Assembly: GCA_021801945.1 (NCBI GenBank)
Contig: JAKABE010000002.1
Location: forward strand, 1-39,230
DNA from: Acidobacteriota bacterium
GTDB taxonomy: Bacteria; Acidobacteriota; Terriglobia; Terriglobales; Acidobacteriaceae
DNA length: 39,230 nt
Reading direction: 5' to 3'
This document shows, piece after piece, positions 9,355-18,222 of this stretch. The position numbers were made by a program, and so were the translations under genes. The stretch's first letter is position 1, and every line of letters begins with the position of its first letter. The notes below the pieces were generated by a model. It ran no database searches, was not told the origin of the DNA, and was given only the letters and a program-made list of their open reading frames with translations.

Positions 9355-10554
9355 GTGAAGGCGGCCGTAAGACAGGGATTATTGGGGGTGGCGCTACTTT
9401 GGATCGCGATGGCCAGCGGCATGGCTCAAAAGCCGCCTGCGCCCGGCCAGCAACGAGAGAGGGCGCTCGCGCTGGAACAGCAGAAGCAATATGCGCGGGC
9501 CGAAGCCGCATGGCGCGCTGTCCTCCAAGCGAATCCGAACGATGCGGAAGCAGACGCTCACATAGGCTTGCTGGAGGCGCTGCAAACACATTACCAAGCG
9601 GCGGTGCCTTATTACCGGAAGGCGCTGGTGCTGAATCCGGAGATGCCGGGTGTAGGCCTTGACCTGGGTCTTGCACTCTTCAAGTCAGGGCAGATGAAGG
9701 CGGCGATTGAGACCTTTTCTCCGCTGCTAAAGAGCCAGCCCGCATCCTCTGCTGAAGCGTTGCAGTTGGTGACACTGATAGGTTTGGCACACTACGCCCT
9801 GGGCGAATATGCGCAGGCGGTTCCTTATCTGAGCAAGGCAACCGCGAGCGACCCGAGGAATCTTCCTTTCCGCTTTTTGCTGGCGGAAAGCTGCATGTGG
9901 ACCAAGCAATACCAGTGCGTGCTGGATACGTATCACCAGATCCTGGAATTGAATCCCAACTCGGCGGAAGCAGACATGCTGGCCGGCGAAGCCTACGACG
10001 AGATGAAGAATACGGCCGGAGCCACACAGGAATTCCGTGCGGCGGTCCAGGCCAATCCCCGCTTGCCGTATGCGCACTTCGGGCTGGCCTATCTGCTGTG
10101 GGGCCAGAACAAGCTTCCGGAGGCGGTGCAGGAGTTCAAGGCGGAACTGAAGAATGTACCCGATGAAGCCAAGGCAATGGCGTTCCTGGCCGATTGCTAC
10201 CTGCAGCTGAACCAGTCGTCGGCTGCGCTGCCTTTGCTGGAGAAGGCGGTTCGACTGGACCCTGGATTGTCGCAAGCGCATCTGGATCTGGGCATCCTGT
10301 ACTCGAATACGGGCCACCGGGAGGAGGCGCTGCGGCAGTTGCAGCTTGCCGCCAAGCTGGCGCCCAACGACGTAAACGTGCACTGGCGGTTGGGCAGGCT
10401 TTACCTGGCGATGGGGAAGCGGACTGAGGCGCAGGCGGAGTTTGCCAAGACCAAGAGCCTGAACGAGGCCGGCCAAAATTCGATCTTCAACGAGCTTCAC
10501 GCGGCGCAACAGAGAGGCAAGCCGAAAGGCGGCCCGGAACCCTTGGCCAAGTAA
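9355..10554 (+). CDS. Secreted tetratricopeptide-repeat protein
   Basis: A 399-residue protein starting with GTG. Residues 1-24 are a signal peptide (ending SGMAQ), so it acts in the periplasm or outer membrane. The rest is almost entirely TPR units of 34 residues with the usual W/L-G-A/Y-A-P pattern, about nine or ten copies between 30 and 375, many ending in NP or DP (ANPNDAEAD, LNPEMPG, LNPNSAEAD, LDPGLSQAH, LAPNDVNVH). There is no catalytic domain. TPR proteins of this sort are often found behind Oar-like TonB receptors and probably scaffold envelope complexes; partners are unknown. The terminator at 9243 suggests its own promoter, in the gap before 9355, though none is obvious. The C-terminal tail (RGKPKGGPEPLAK) is basic and probably disordered. 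Confidence 0.9.
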   Translation: MKAAVRQGLLGVALLWIAMASGMAQKPPAPGQQRERALALEQQKQYARAEAAWRAVLQANPNDAEADAHIGLLEALQTHYQAAVPYYRKALVLNPEMPGVGLDLGLALFKSGQMKAAIETFSPLLKSQPASSAEALQLVTLIGLAHYALGEYAQAVPYLSKATASDPRNLPFRFLLAESCMWTKQYQCVLDTYHQILELNPNSAEADMLAGEAYDEMKNTAGATQEFRAAVQANPRLPYAHFGLAYLLWGQNKLPEAVQEFKAELKNVPDEAKAMAFLADCYLQLNQSSAALPLLEKAVRLDPGLSQAHLDLGILYSNTGHREEALRQLQLAAKLAPNDVNVHWRLGRLYLAMGKRTEAQAEFAKTKSLNEAGQNSIFNELHAAQQRGKPKGGPEPLAK

Positions 10555-10658
10555 ACAATCGTGGCTTTTGTGGCGCCAGGCGCTTCGGTGCTCTTGAGGG
10601 CGCCGGCCGAAGGCGGCACCGTGAGCAACGCGGGGACCGTCAAGGGCGGCGCGCGCCT

Positions 10659-10676
10659 CTGCGGTCAGATCCGCAG
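10659..10676. terminator. Possible hairpin between convergent genes
   Basis: CTGCGG and CCGCAG form a perfect 6-bp stem with a 6-base loop, in the 210-base gap between the TPR gene and the convergent binding-protein gene. No T-tract follows on either strand, so termination here is only a suggestion. Confidence 0.25.
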
Positions 10677-10764
10677 TCGTCCCCGAGGGGTAAAGCACTG
10701 CGAAGCTGACGATGCGAGGGACGGCGGGCCGCGCAGTATGGCTTCCCTCTTGAAAAGCTGAGCC

Positions 10765-12783
10765 CTACCGCTCCCGCGGATCCCCGGTGGGAAGAAAGGC
10801 TTGTCCGTCGATGGAGGTTCCGGAGGCGAGAACCGCTCTGACTCGTTGCGGGTTGGGTCCACCGCGCTTTTCGGCATCTTCAAGGAGGCGAAGGGCGGAT
10901 GCGGGCGGGGCTCCGGCAGGGAGGCGAAAGATCCAGGGAATATTCGCCGAAGTGAGAGTCTTGTCGTTGCACAAGGCGACCACCGGGACAAAGGTCTTGA
11001 GTGCTAACTGTTCCGACAGATGCGCGGCGTTACGGTCAAGGGCAATGATGGCGAGCGCGTGGAGGTTCAACAATGCGTGCACCAGTTGGGTGGCCGCAAC
11101 GCCCCAGTTCTGGGCGCTGTCGATGGGGACGAGGGTCCAGGGCCGGCCCTCGCGGCTGGCGCGCGCCAGTTGATTCTTGATCGCGGCGGACTCCGCCACG
11201 ATTTCGGCTTTGGGACCGAAGAGTACGACGCGGACTGCGCCACGTGGAATATTGGGCTGGGCCGGGCCGAAGTAATTGACGCCATCATCGCCCACGCGCG
11301 CGTAAGGAATGGGCGCAGGCGTGGATTGCTTCAAGGGGGCCTCGCTAGAAGCGGCTTGCGCTGCCGCGGGCGGCTTCGCCATGGGGGCAAGCCGATAGGT
11401 GATGGCGCCGTTGTGGACCGTGCCGATGGACATGGGCGAGACGTTCTTTTGGTTGGGATCGAAGATCATGTGGCCTGTGACACCGTCGTATTGGCGGATA
11501 TCGTCGAGGGCGTCCTGAATGCGGACCCGATTCAGGCCGGCCTTACAGATGGAGTCGAGCAGCGCGTTCATGGCGTCGTAGGCGAGCGCGGCGAACTGCT
11601 CAGGTGGCTGATGAAAACGGGCTTCGAAGTCGCGGTTGAACTGGAGCCAGCGAGGGTTCTGGCTGTTGGGGTCGTAAGGAAACACGGCTTCAAAGCCCTC
11701 GGCAGCAGGGCCCGCTTGCGCGAGTAGGTCAGGACCGAGGGTGCGGTAGGAACCGAAGACGCGCTGCTTCATCCCCATGGCGCGCATCTGCTTCAGGATC
11801 ATTGCGGCGGGGGCTTCGTCAGTCCACAGAACGATGGCGTCGGCGCGGGAGTCCTGGATGTTCCTAAGCGCCCGTGAAAAATCGGTGGTGCCGGCCGGGA
11901 ACTTTTGTTCGATCACCACGGGGTGACCGAGGCGCCGCGAAGCGTCGCGGAATTTCGGTGCGGCCATGCGGCCGTAGCGGTTGTTGATGCGCAGGAGGGC
12001 CACGCGCTTGAGGCCGAGTTCCGTATAGATACGGCGGGCGAGGGTGAAGGTCTGAACGCGGTCGTCTTGCAGGTCGGTGAAGTACCAGGGAACGGAGGTT
12101 TCAGGGATAGTGGGATCAGTGGATGCGGAGTTGACGATGGGGATTTCCGCCTTGAGGGATATGCGCAGCATGATGTGAGTGGACTCAGAGCTGATGGAGC
12201 CGAATATGGCCCAGTCCTTGTCGTTGTAGATGCACTTGACGGCGACGTCGCTGGCGGCACCCCAGATTTCGGCATTGGTGGGACGGACACTGCCCGAAAC
12301 CGCGTTGGCCTGCCAGTTGTTGTAGTCGTCGTGCAACATCAGTCGGAACGGCATGCCGCCGTAGCCGCCGCGTGCATTGGCCTCTTCCACGGCCAACTGC
12401 GCGCCGTGCAACATGCGCATGCCAAAGATGTAATCAGGGTCTCTGGGAGAGATGGGGCCGACAAAGCCGATGCGCACCTCGGTGAGATCCTTGGGGGCGG
12501 GAATATTCCGCCCCGGCCCATTCCAGATGGTTGGCTGGAGATAGTTGAAGTAATAGGGCTGGACGAACTTGGCGTAGGGCCGCATGTCCTCGGGCTCGTT
12601 CGCGTAGGGCTCGGCCGTCCATAGTGGTTCCGGGCCGGGCGGATGAGCGCCGCACGAGCACCAGGACTTAGCCTCAGGCCTGTCGGCGGGCGCGGCTGGA
12701 TGTTCCGTCGACTTCTGGCACAAAGCCGTGGCCGCAACGGCCCCAAAACAAAGGGCCGCGGTCATCAGCCATCTCTTGCCCAT
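10765..12783 (-). CDS. LivJ-type periplasmic substrate-binding protein with a duplicated half-domain, no transporter partners
   Basis: A 672-residue exported protein with a signal peptide at about 1-23. Residues about 103-465 form a complete type-1 periplasmic binding fold of the branched-chain amino acid/amide group (RIGFVGPISP, GAQLAVEEANARGG, NRYGRMAAPKF, DAIVLWTDEA, FAALAYDAMNALLD). After a Pro/Ala-rich linker (470-495), residues about 515-625 repeat the N-lobe: WGVAATQLV...IPWIFRLP (559-622) aligns with WGAASDVAV...VPWYFT (174-236). The second copy has no C-lobe. Before the first domain is a Cys-rich CSCGAH (42-47). No ABC permease or ATPase gene is present, so it may be a sensor or carrier for a periplasmic enzyme. 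It resembles binding proteins found with PQQ-dependent dehydrogenases, but that is only an analogy. It is the last gene of the operon, 5 bases after the RidA-fold gene. Confidence 0.85.
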   Translation of the reverse strand: MGKRWLMTAALCFGAVAATALCQKSTEHPAAPADRPEAKSWCSCGAHPPGPEPLWTAEPYANEPEDMRPYAKFVQPYYFNYLQPTIWNGPGRNIPAPKDLTEVRIGFVGPISPRDPDYIFGMRMLHGAQLAVEEANARGGYGGMPFRLMLHDDYNNWQANAVSGSVRPTNAEIWGAASDVAVKCIYNDKDWAIFGSISSESTHIMLRISLKAEIPIVNSASTDPTIPETSVPWYFTDLQDDRVQTFTLARRIYTELGLKRVALLRINNRYGRMAAPKFRDASRRLGHPVVIEQKFPAGTTDFSRALRNIQDSRADAIVLWTDEAPAAMILKQMRAMGMKQRVFGSYRTLGPDLLAQAGPAAEGFEAVFPYDPNSQNPRWLQFNRDFEARFHQPPEQFAALAYDAMNALLDSICKAGLNRVRIQDALDDIRQYDGVTGHMIFDPNQKNVSPMSIGTVHNGAITYRLAPMAKPPAAAQAASSEAPLKQSTPAPIPYARVGDDGVNYFGPAQPNIPRGAVRVVLFGPKAEIVAESAAIKNQLARASREGRPWTLVPIDSAQNWGVAATQLVHALLNLHALAIIALDRNAAHLSEQLALKTFVPVVALCNDKTLTSANIPWIFRLPAGAPPASALRLLEDAEKRGGPNPQRVRAVLASGTSIDGQAFLPTGDPRER

Positions 12784-12788
12784 GACTG

Positions 12789-13289
12789 CTACTCCTTGCC
12801 GGTTGCCGCCTTATCGGTACGGAACATGGCGATGGCTTCGATCTCGATCAGCAACTCCGGGCGGCAGAGGATGGCCTGAATACCGGTGGAGGCGGGCAGC
12901 GGATCGAGTCCCTGTTGTTTGTAGAAGGCGGTGCGCTCTTCGTTGAAGGCCTCGTAATCGCGCTCGATGTCGCGCAGATAGCAAGTGGTCCGGACGATGT
13001 CGTGCCAGGTGCAGCCTTCGCTGGCCAGCAGACCGGTAATGTTGGCGAGCGTGCGCCTCATCTGCGCGCGGAAGTCGCCGATGTGCACGCTCTTGCCACT
13101 CTCGTCGATGGAAGCGGTGCCGGAGATGAGCAGGATGGTCACGTTGCCGAGGTCGATCCTCATGCCGCGCGAGAAGGAACTTGGCTTGGCATAGCAATAG
13201 GCTTCATTCAGCACTCCGTGATTGGTGATGGCGCGCTTCTCGATAGGCGCATTGGTGATGGTGTCAAGGATTTCGGCAAATGAGCTCAT
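12789..13289 (-). CDS. RidA/YjgF/UK114-fold protein lacking the canonical catalytic Arg
   Basis: A 166-residue cytoplasmic protein with no signal peptide and the RidA fold: a SGTAS strand (56-60), QMRRTLANI helix (76-84), DIVRTTCYLRDI (97-108) and the C-terminal strand LLIEIEAIA (146-154). Classical RidA deaminates reactive enamine/imine intermediates using an Arg in a PARS-type motif. Here the matching segment reads LPASTGIQAILCRP (131-144), so that Arg appears replaced by Ser, with a different Arg at 143. That places it in a divergent subgroup whose reaction is unknown; the fold also occurs in chorismate-processing enzymes (AroH-type mutase, chorismatases). The DAHP synthase at the head of the operon makes a chorismate-related substrate worth considering. 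It is about 40 residues longer than E. coli RidA because of its N-terminal region. Confidence 0.85.
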   Translation of the reverse strand: MSSFAEILDTITNAPIEKRAITNHGVLNEAYCYAKPSSFSRGMRIDLGNVTILLISGTASIDESGKSVHIGDFRAQMRRTLANITGLLASEGCTWHDIVRTTCYLRDIERDYEAFNEERTAFYKQQGLDPLPASTGIQAILCRPELLIEIEAIAMFRTDKAATGKE

Positions 13290-13311
13290 GATGAAGTCTC
13301 CTTTATAAGAG

Positions 13312-14397
13312 TTAGGGTTGCAGGATTCCGTGGCTCAGCCCCCCGGCCGTTGCGACCCAAATATCACGGCCCTGGAAGTCGATGCCCAGAATGTAGTTGT
13401 TGGCCGGCGCAGTGGTTACCGGCAGGTGGGTAACATTGCCCTTGCTGTCACGCACCAGCATCTCTGGCTTGCCGGTGGTGAGCGAAGGGGTGTAAACGGC
13501 CCAATTGACGCCGTCGTAGTAAGCCAGGCCCTTGTCAGTGCAGAACCACGCATGGTTGGCGTCCACGCCTTTTACGTAGTTGGTGAAGTTTGAGGGTAAT
13601 CCGCTGTCTTTGGTGAGGAAGTTATGCCAGTAGCGGCCGTCATAACGGCTGTCGCCGAAATAAGTGGACACCCAGACGATCTTGTCCACATAACTGACGG
13701 AAGATACGATGTCGTGAATCAGTCCCTGGTTCTTGAAGAGCACGATCTCTGTTTCGTGGTCGGGATCTTCGTAGATGTCCCAGAGCTTGGTTTGCTGATT
13801 GTACTCGATCAAGCCGCTTCCCCAGACGGCGTAGTACACCTTATCGGGCGCGGCGGAGACTCCGTAGACCCAAATCTCCTTCATGGGGGTATTGACATCG
13901 GAGTAAATCGACCATTGGTGGGTGTCGAGGTTGAGCCGGCTGGCGCCCGCGGCGGTGGCGACCCAGACATTCTCACCTTCTATCGATATGCCGTAGACAA
14001 TGTCGTTACTCAAGCCTGAGTTCAACTGCGTATAGGTGTCGATGATGCGCCCGCCGGAGATGCGGTTCAGCCCGCCCATCGTTCCGGCCCACACGTCGCC
14101 GGTTCGCCTGTCGAGCGCCAGCGAGAGCACGGCTTGCTGCGCGAGGCCATCCTTCGTGGTGTAGGTCTTCCACTTACCGTTCTCGTATTCAGCCAGCCCG
14201 TCGTCGGTGCCGGCCCAGATGCGGTTCCCGTCCACCAGAACGGAGTAGACGTGATTGTTGGGCAGGCCGTTGGCGGTGGTGTAGTTAACAAAGCGGTAAT
14301 GGGGCATTTGGGGTGGCCGAGGCGGCGCGGCAATTGCCAGCGCTGCCGTGGCCGCAAGCACCGCGCCCAGCCAAAGCCTGTTGAACATGCCTCTCAT
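13312..14397 (-). CDS. Exported free-standing beta-propeller of the two-component-regulator propeller type
   Basis: A 361-residue protein with a signal peptide at 1-23 (ending ALAIAA). Repeated blades have the signature of two-component-regulator propellers: NGLPNNHVYSVLVDGNRIW, GLAQQAVLSLALD...VWAGTMGGLNR, GLSNDIVYGI...VWVATAAGASRL, GLIHDIVSSV...VWVSTYFGDSRY, GLPSNFTNYV...AWFCTDKGLAYY, and a last blade DIWVATAGGLSHG. This is the fold normally found as the periplasmic part of large sensor kinases such as the one at 31429-34533, but no kinase, Y_Y_Y or membrane segment follows here. It is probably soluble in the periplasm and may serve as a binding or docking module for the cytochromes of the operon. 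An AAAGGA eight to nine bases upstream supports the ATG at 14397; the previous gene ends 13 bases before it. Confidence 0.88.
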   Translation of the reverse strand: MRGMFNRLWLGAVLAATAALAIAAPPRPPQMPHYRFVNYTTANGLPNNHVYSVLVDGNRIWAGTDDGLAEYENGKWKTYTTKDGLAQQAVLSLALDRRTGDVWAGTMGGLNRISGGRIIDTYTQLNSGLSNDIVYGISIEGENVWVATAAGASRLNLDTHQWSIYSDVNTPMKEIWVYGVSAAPDKVYYAVWGSGLIEYNQQTKLWDIYEDPDHETEIVLFKNQGLIHDIVSSVSYVDKIVWVSTYFGDSRYDGRYWHNFLTKDSGLPSNFTNYVKGVDANHAWFCTDKGLAYYDGVNWAVYTPSLTTGKPEMLVRDSKGNVTHLPVTTAPANNYILGIDFQGRDIWVATAGGLSHGILQP

Positions 14398-14410
14398 GCT
14401 CGCCGTCCTT

Positions 14411-16459
14411 TCATCGGGTCCTCAGGTATTCGATGAGGTCGTTCAGTTCATCTTTTGGGAGGTCGTTGGTGCGGCCGTGCTGGTCATGGGGGTTGTGCAC
14501 GGTCCAGATTTCTTCGAGCGTGGCCGCCGAGCCATCGTGCAGGTAGGGTGCGGTGAGCACGATGTTGGTCAACTGCGGCGTATCGAAGAGGCCCGAACTG
14601 TCATTCGGTCCCTTGGTTCCCACGTCGAAACTCTTCCGGTCAGTTCCCAGCGGACCGCTGTGGCAGAAATAGCAGCGGTTGGCGAGCGGGATGGGCTTGC
14701 CGAAGTCATCCATCTTGCGATCAAAGATCTCCTTGCCGCGCTCCTGTGCCGGCGTGAGTTTGCCGTCAGCCAGCCGCCAGCGATTGGGGCGCGCCGGCAG
14801 ACTGTTGATGTAGGCGGTCAGATCGGCGAGGGTGCGATCGTCGTAATTTTGCGAACGCCAGAAGAACTTCTCCGTTCGTGGCCCGCACTCGGTGGGCAGG
14901 TTGGGGTTTCCCCCATTCCACTTGAAGGGTGCCGTATCCTTGATGTCTTCGAGTAGACGATTGTCCAAAATATCGCGGCCCAGGCCATCCGGCTCCAGAT
15001 CCCAATTCAAGCCGTCAAAGGTGGAGTCAAGGTGACAGTTGGCGCAGCCGATACCGCCATGGTAGGAATAGTGCGCGGTGTAGAAGACTTGTTCGCCGCG
15101 GCGCAGAGCCTCAACTTTCTGCAGCCGGCTCAGAGTCATCGCGGGAGCATTCCGATGTTGCGCGTCGATGTGGCAGTCCGCGCATCGCTTCCGCCCGGCG
15201 GGGGTGTTGCTCACCTCCGAAAAGACCTTCAGAGCCTTGTTCAGCGACCACATCTGATGTGATCCGGCCAGATGGATGGTAGAAACGAGAGTGTTGGTGC
15301 GCGTGTCGACGATGCTGATGGTGTCGTCGAGGCGATTGGCGACGAGCAGGCGCCGGCCGTCCGGGCTGATGGCGATTCCGTGCGGGTCGTGGCCTACCGG
15401 GATGCGCTTGACCACGTAATTGGCGCTGGCGGCGAGGTTATATGCAAAGGATGCGCGATGGAGGCGGATATAGCGCAAGAGGCGCGGAAGGTCGATGGCC
15501 GTGACGAGCTCCGAGCCGCCGCTGCTGACATAGAGGCGCGAGCCATCCGGAGTGATGGCCACCCCGAAGGGGCGCGCCGCATAGCTGTCTAAGTCGTCGA
15601 GCGGGACTTCAACCGTTCTGTTGCCCACATCGGGGCCGAAGAGGGTCAGCGTATCTTCAAAGACCCATCCGTGCTCCACGGCCGTCAGGGGAACGAGATT
15701 CTTGGGATGCAGTTCAGCTGCAACTCCCAGGCGACCATCCCTGGTGAGCGCAACATGAAAGACGCCGGCAATGCTTTGGAGCGGAATGCGGTTGATGACT
15801 TCGGCCGTTCGCGTGTCGATGACCGTGATCTCGGACTCCGGCGGCGTGCCGTAAGGCGTGGGGTTGGGATAGATGTGGGTAATGTAAAGACGGCCGGTAT
15901 CGGTTGAGAGCGTCATGTAACTTGCGGCGCGCCCGGCAGCCAGGCGCTTGACCTGGTTTCCCGTGTGAGCGTCTAGCACGGCGACGTCGCTACTGATGCG
16001 ATTGGCGACGAAGAGGTACTTGCCTGCCGGTCCTTCAACGGCACTGGATGGCTCCATTCCTACATGCCAGGTGGCAACTACGTTGAGCGCGTGCGTGTCG
16101 ATTACAGAGATGGTGTCGTCCCAGGAGTTGGCGACATAGAGGCGGCTCTCATCGGGAGAAAGCGAGAAGCCGCGTGGCTCGCGACCTACGGGGAGGGTCT
16201 TTATCCACGCGTACGAGGCGCCATTCAAGACGCGCACTTCTCCGCTCTGACATAGGACGTAGAGGCGCGAGCCGTCGCACGAAAAGAGCAGTTCGATGGG
16301 CGAGGCGTAGTTAAGGATCTGGTTATCGTCAGGGTCAGTGGCTGCCCTTACCGCGCCGGCATTCCACAGAGCGATGCCGCAGGATGCCGCGACGAGCGCA
16401 CTGAGAATTGCGACCCGGGCAGGAGGCTTGCTGCGGGCATGGAGGAAGCCAAGGTTCAT
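14411..16459 (-). CDS. YVTN beta-propeller fused to a MauG/cytochrome c peroxidase-like domain with three CxxCH motifs
   Basis: A 682-residue protein with an N-terminal membrane/signal segment at about 15-40. Residues about 45-400 are a YVTN-type propeller with repeated units such as SLSPDESRLYVANSWDDTISVID and AISPDGRRLLVANRLDDTISIVD. The C-terminal part binds c-type haem through CADCH (426-430), CANCH (472-476) and CYFCH (596-600). The ending, DTPQLTNIVLTAPYLHDGS followed by TLEEIW, is typical of the dihaem cytochrome c peroxidase/MauG family; a third haem site is unusual for it. MauG relatives oxidise protein Trp/Tyr residues or peroxide, so a redox role in the periplasm is likely. Its start overlaps the stop of the previous gene by four bases (ATGA). 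Confidence 0.92.
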   Translation of the reverse strand: MNLGFLHARSKPPARVAILSALVAASCGIALWNAGAVRAATDPDDNQILNYASPIELLFSCDGSRLYVLCQSGEVRVLNGASYAWIKTLPVGREPRGFSLSPDESRLYVANSWDDTISVIDTHALNVVATWHVGMEPSSAVEGPAGKYLFVANRISSDVAVLDAHTGNQVKRLAAGRAASYMTLSTDTGRLYITHIYPNPTPYGTPPESEITVIDTRTAEVINRIPLQSIAGVFHVALTRDGRLGVAAELHPKNLVPLTAVEHGWVFEDTLTLFGPDVGNRTVEVPLDDLDSYAARPFGVAITPDGSRLYVSSGGSELVTAIDLPRLLRYIRLHRASFAYNLAASANYVVKRIPVGHDPHGIAISPDGRRLLVANRLDDTISIVDTRTNTLVSTIHLAGSHQMWSLNKALKVFSEVSNTPAGRKRCADCHIDAQHRNAPAMTLSRLQKVEALRRGEQVFYTAHYSYHGGIGCANCHLDSTFDGLNWDLEPDGLGRDILDNRLLEDIKDTAPFKWNGGNPNLPTECGPRTEKFFWRSQNYDDRTLADLTAYINSLPARPNRWRLADGKLTPAQERGKEIFDRKMDDFGKPIPLANRCYFCHSGPLGTDRKSFDVGTKGPNDSSGLFDTPQLTNIVLTAPYLHDGSAATLEEIWTVHNPHDQHGRTNDLPKDELNDLIEYLRTR

Positions 16460-18222
16460 TGCGGCTTCCTTTCTTGCGGTTCCTCAATGGTAAGGACGCG
16501 ATCCACGGGCTGCGACGCAAGCGTCTGCACAATGCCGCTGGGCCAGCGCACGATCAGCTTGTCAATGGAGGTTGCCTGGCCGAGGCCAAAGTGGACGCGG
16601 CCGTCATTCTGCGAGAGATAACCGGAGCTAGCCACCCGCTCGGCGGTTCGGCGCACGCCGCCGGCGAAGACTTCAATGCGCGCGCCGATGCCGTCGCGGT
16701 CGCTTTTCGTGAGATGGTTTCCTGCGGCCACGCCCGCATCGCCCTTTCTCATGGCGCCTACAAGCTTGATTTCAACCCAATGACCGGCGCCGGTGGAGAC
16801 GTTATGAAGCAACGTTCCCTCCGAGCCGAGATTGACCACGAAGGCATCGATCCTGCCGTCATTTTCGTAGTCGGCAAAGCAGGCACCGCGCGCCACGGTG
16901 CGCGCGCTCAGCACGGGGCCGGCCTGGCGCGACACATCTTCGAATTTGCCGTCGCCAAGCCCGCGGAAGAGGGTGTGCTCCATCGGGATCATGTGGGTGA
17001 GGCCGCCGTGAAGGACCAGAATGTCGAGCTGTCCGTCGTTGTCGAAGTCGTAGACGCCGCTGCCCCAGCTCACATATTGCGCCTCGGTCTGGGAGATGCC
17101 GCTGGCTGCGGTCACATCCTCAAATCCTTGCCAACCGGGCTTGGGCGAGGAGGATCCGAGTTGAGGAACGCCCAGGTTTTTCAGGAAGCGGTTGTAGCTG
17201 CCGTCTGTCACCCAGAGATCCAACATTCCCCGGTTCCAGAAGTCCGCGGCCACCGGACCCATGGACGATGTTGCTTCGCCGTCTTGTCCATAGGCTGAGC
17301 CGGTATCATTGGCGATCTCCTGGAAGGTTCCATTGTGCATGTTGTGGAAGAGAAAGTTGGGGATGTCGTCATTGGTGACGTAGATATCGTCCCAGCCGTC
17401 GTTGTCGAGGTCAGCCGCTGTCACGCCCATGGTGCGACCGATATACGAGCTGATTCCCGACTTATCCGAAACGTCGGTAAATGTGCCATTGCAGTTGTTG
17501 TGAAACAGCTTGTTGGTCTCGCCCGCATAGTCGAGCGGTCCCGGATAATTGTCCGCCGGATAATAGGCGCGGTATTTGGGATCGAACTTGACATACCGGC
17601 CCACGAAGAGATCCACGCAGCCATCCTTGTCATAATCGAGCCAAGTGGAGCTAATCGACCAGCCGTTGACCTTGATGCCGGCCTTGGCGGTCACGTCGGT
17701 AAAGGTGCCGTCGCCGTTGTTGTGGTAGAGAATCACCTTGCCGTAGCCGGTGACGAGCAGATCTTCGTAGCCGTCGTTGTCGTAATCGGCGGCTGTAACT
17801 GCGACGCCGTACATATTCGGATCGATGCCCGACTGCGCGGTGACGTCGGTGAAATGGCCGTTGCCATCGTTGCGATAAAGATGCGCGCGAGGCGGCGGGT
17901 CGGGTTCGACCGTGAGGGGGTGCGGAGTCATGTCGGGACCGAGCGTGCGGCCGTTGACGACGAAGAGAGACTCGCGGCCGGAGTTGTTGTAGTCAAACCA
18001 CACACAGCCCGCGCCGGTGCCTTCAAGTAGCGAACTGAGCTTGGCCGAGCCGAAGCTGTGGACGAAGTGGATTCCCGACTGCTGGGTTGCGTCTTCAAAG
18101 CGGATCGTGGGTTGGTCCGCTGGCTTTCCAGCATTCGATTTCGGCTGCACCGGCGGTGCGGCGCTCTGCGCCGCGGCAAGCGAGACGGCGCCAAAGAAAA
18201 GCAGGATGGAGCGAATCATCAT
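16456..18222 (-). CDS. Secreted VCBS/FG-GAP repeat protein with C-terminal ASPIC/UnbV domain
   Basis: A 588-residue exported protein (signal peptide about 1-19, ending LAAAQ). It is built of FG-GAP/VCBS blades with calcium-loop-like D-x-D/N-x-DG-x3-D sequences: ADYDNDGYEDLLV, LDYDKDGCVDLFV, ADLDNDGWDDIYV, YDFDNDGQLDILV and ADYENDGRIDAFV, each paired with LYRNDGNGHFTDVT-like strands. The C-terminal 80 residues (GIGARIEVFAGG, SSGYLSQND, IDKLIVRWPSG) form an ASPIC/UnbV domain. Proteins of this architecture (CRTAC1-like) are common and secreted in Acidobacteriota and Planctomycetes, with no known reaction. Four-base overlaps at both ends join it to the two haem-binding neighbours, suggesting fixed stoichiometry and one complex. 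Confidence 0.92.
   Translation of the reverse strand: MMIRSILLFFGAVSLAAAQSAAPPVQPKSNAGKPADQPTIRFEDATQQSGIHFVHSFGSAKLSSLLEGTGAGCVWFDYNNSGRESLFVVNGRTLGPDMTPHPLTVEPDPPPRAHLYRNDGNGHFTDVTAQSGIDPNMYGVAVTAADYDNDGYEDLLVTGYGKVILYHNNGDGTFTDVTAKAGIKVNGWSISSTWLDYDKDGCVDLFVGRYVKFDPKYRAYYPADNYPGPLDYAGETNKLFHNNCNGTFTDVSDKSGISSYIGRTMGVTAADLDNDGWDDIYVTNDDIPNFLFHNMHNGTFQEIANDTGSAYGQDGEATSSMGPVAADFWNRGMLDLWVTDGSYNRFLKNLGVPQLGSSSPKPGWQGFEDVTAASGISQTEAQYVSWGSGVYDFDNDGQLDILVLHGGLTHMIPMEHTLFRGLGDGKFEDVSRQAGPVLSARTVARGACFADYENDGRIDAFVVNLGSEGTLLHNVSTGAGHWVEIKLVGAMRKGDAGVAAGNHLTKSDRDGIGARIEVFAGGVRRTAERVASSGYLSQNDGRVHFGLGQATSIDKLIVRWPSGIVQTLASQPVDRVLTIEEPQERKPQ

Noticed and set aside
10765..12783. Component of a complete branched-chain amino acid ABC transporter
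   Set aside because: No permease or ATPase gene lies on either side, and the C-terminal half-domain is atypical.
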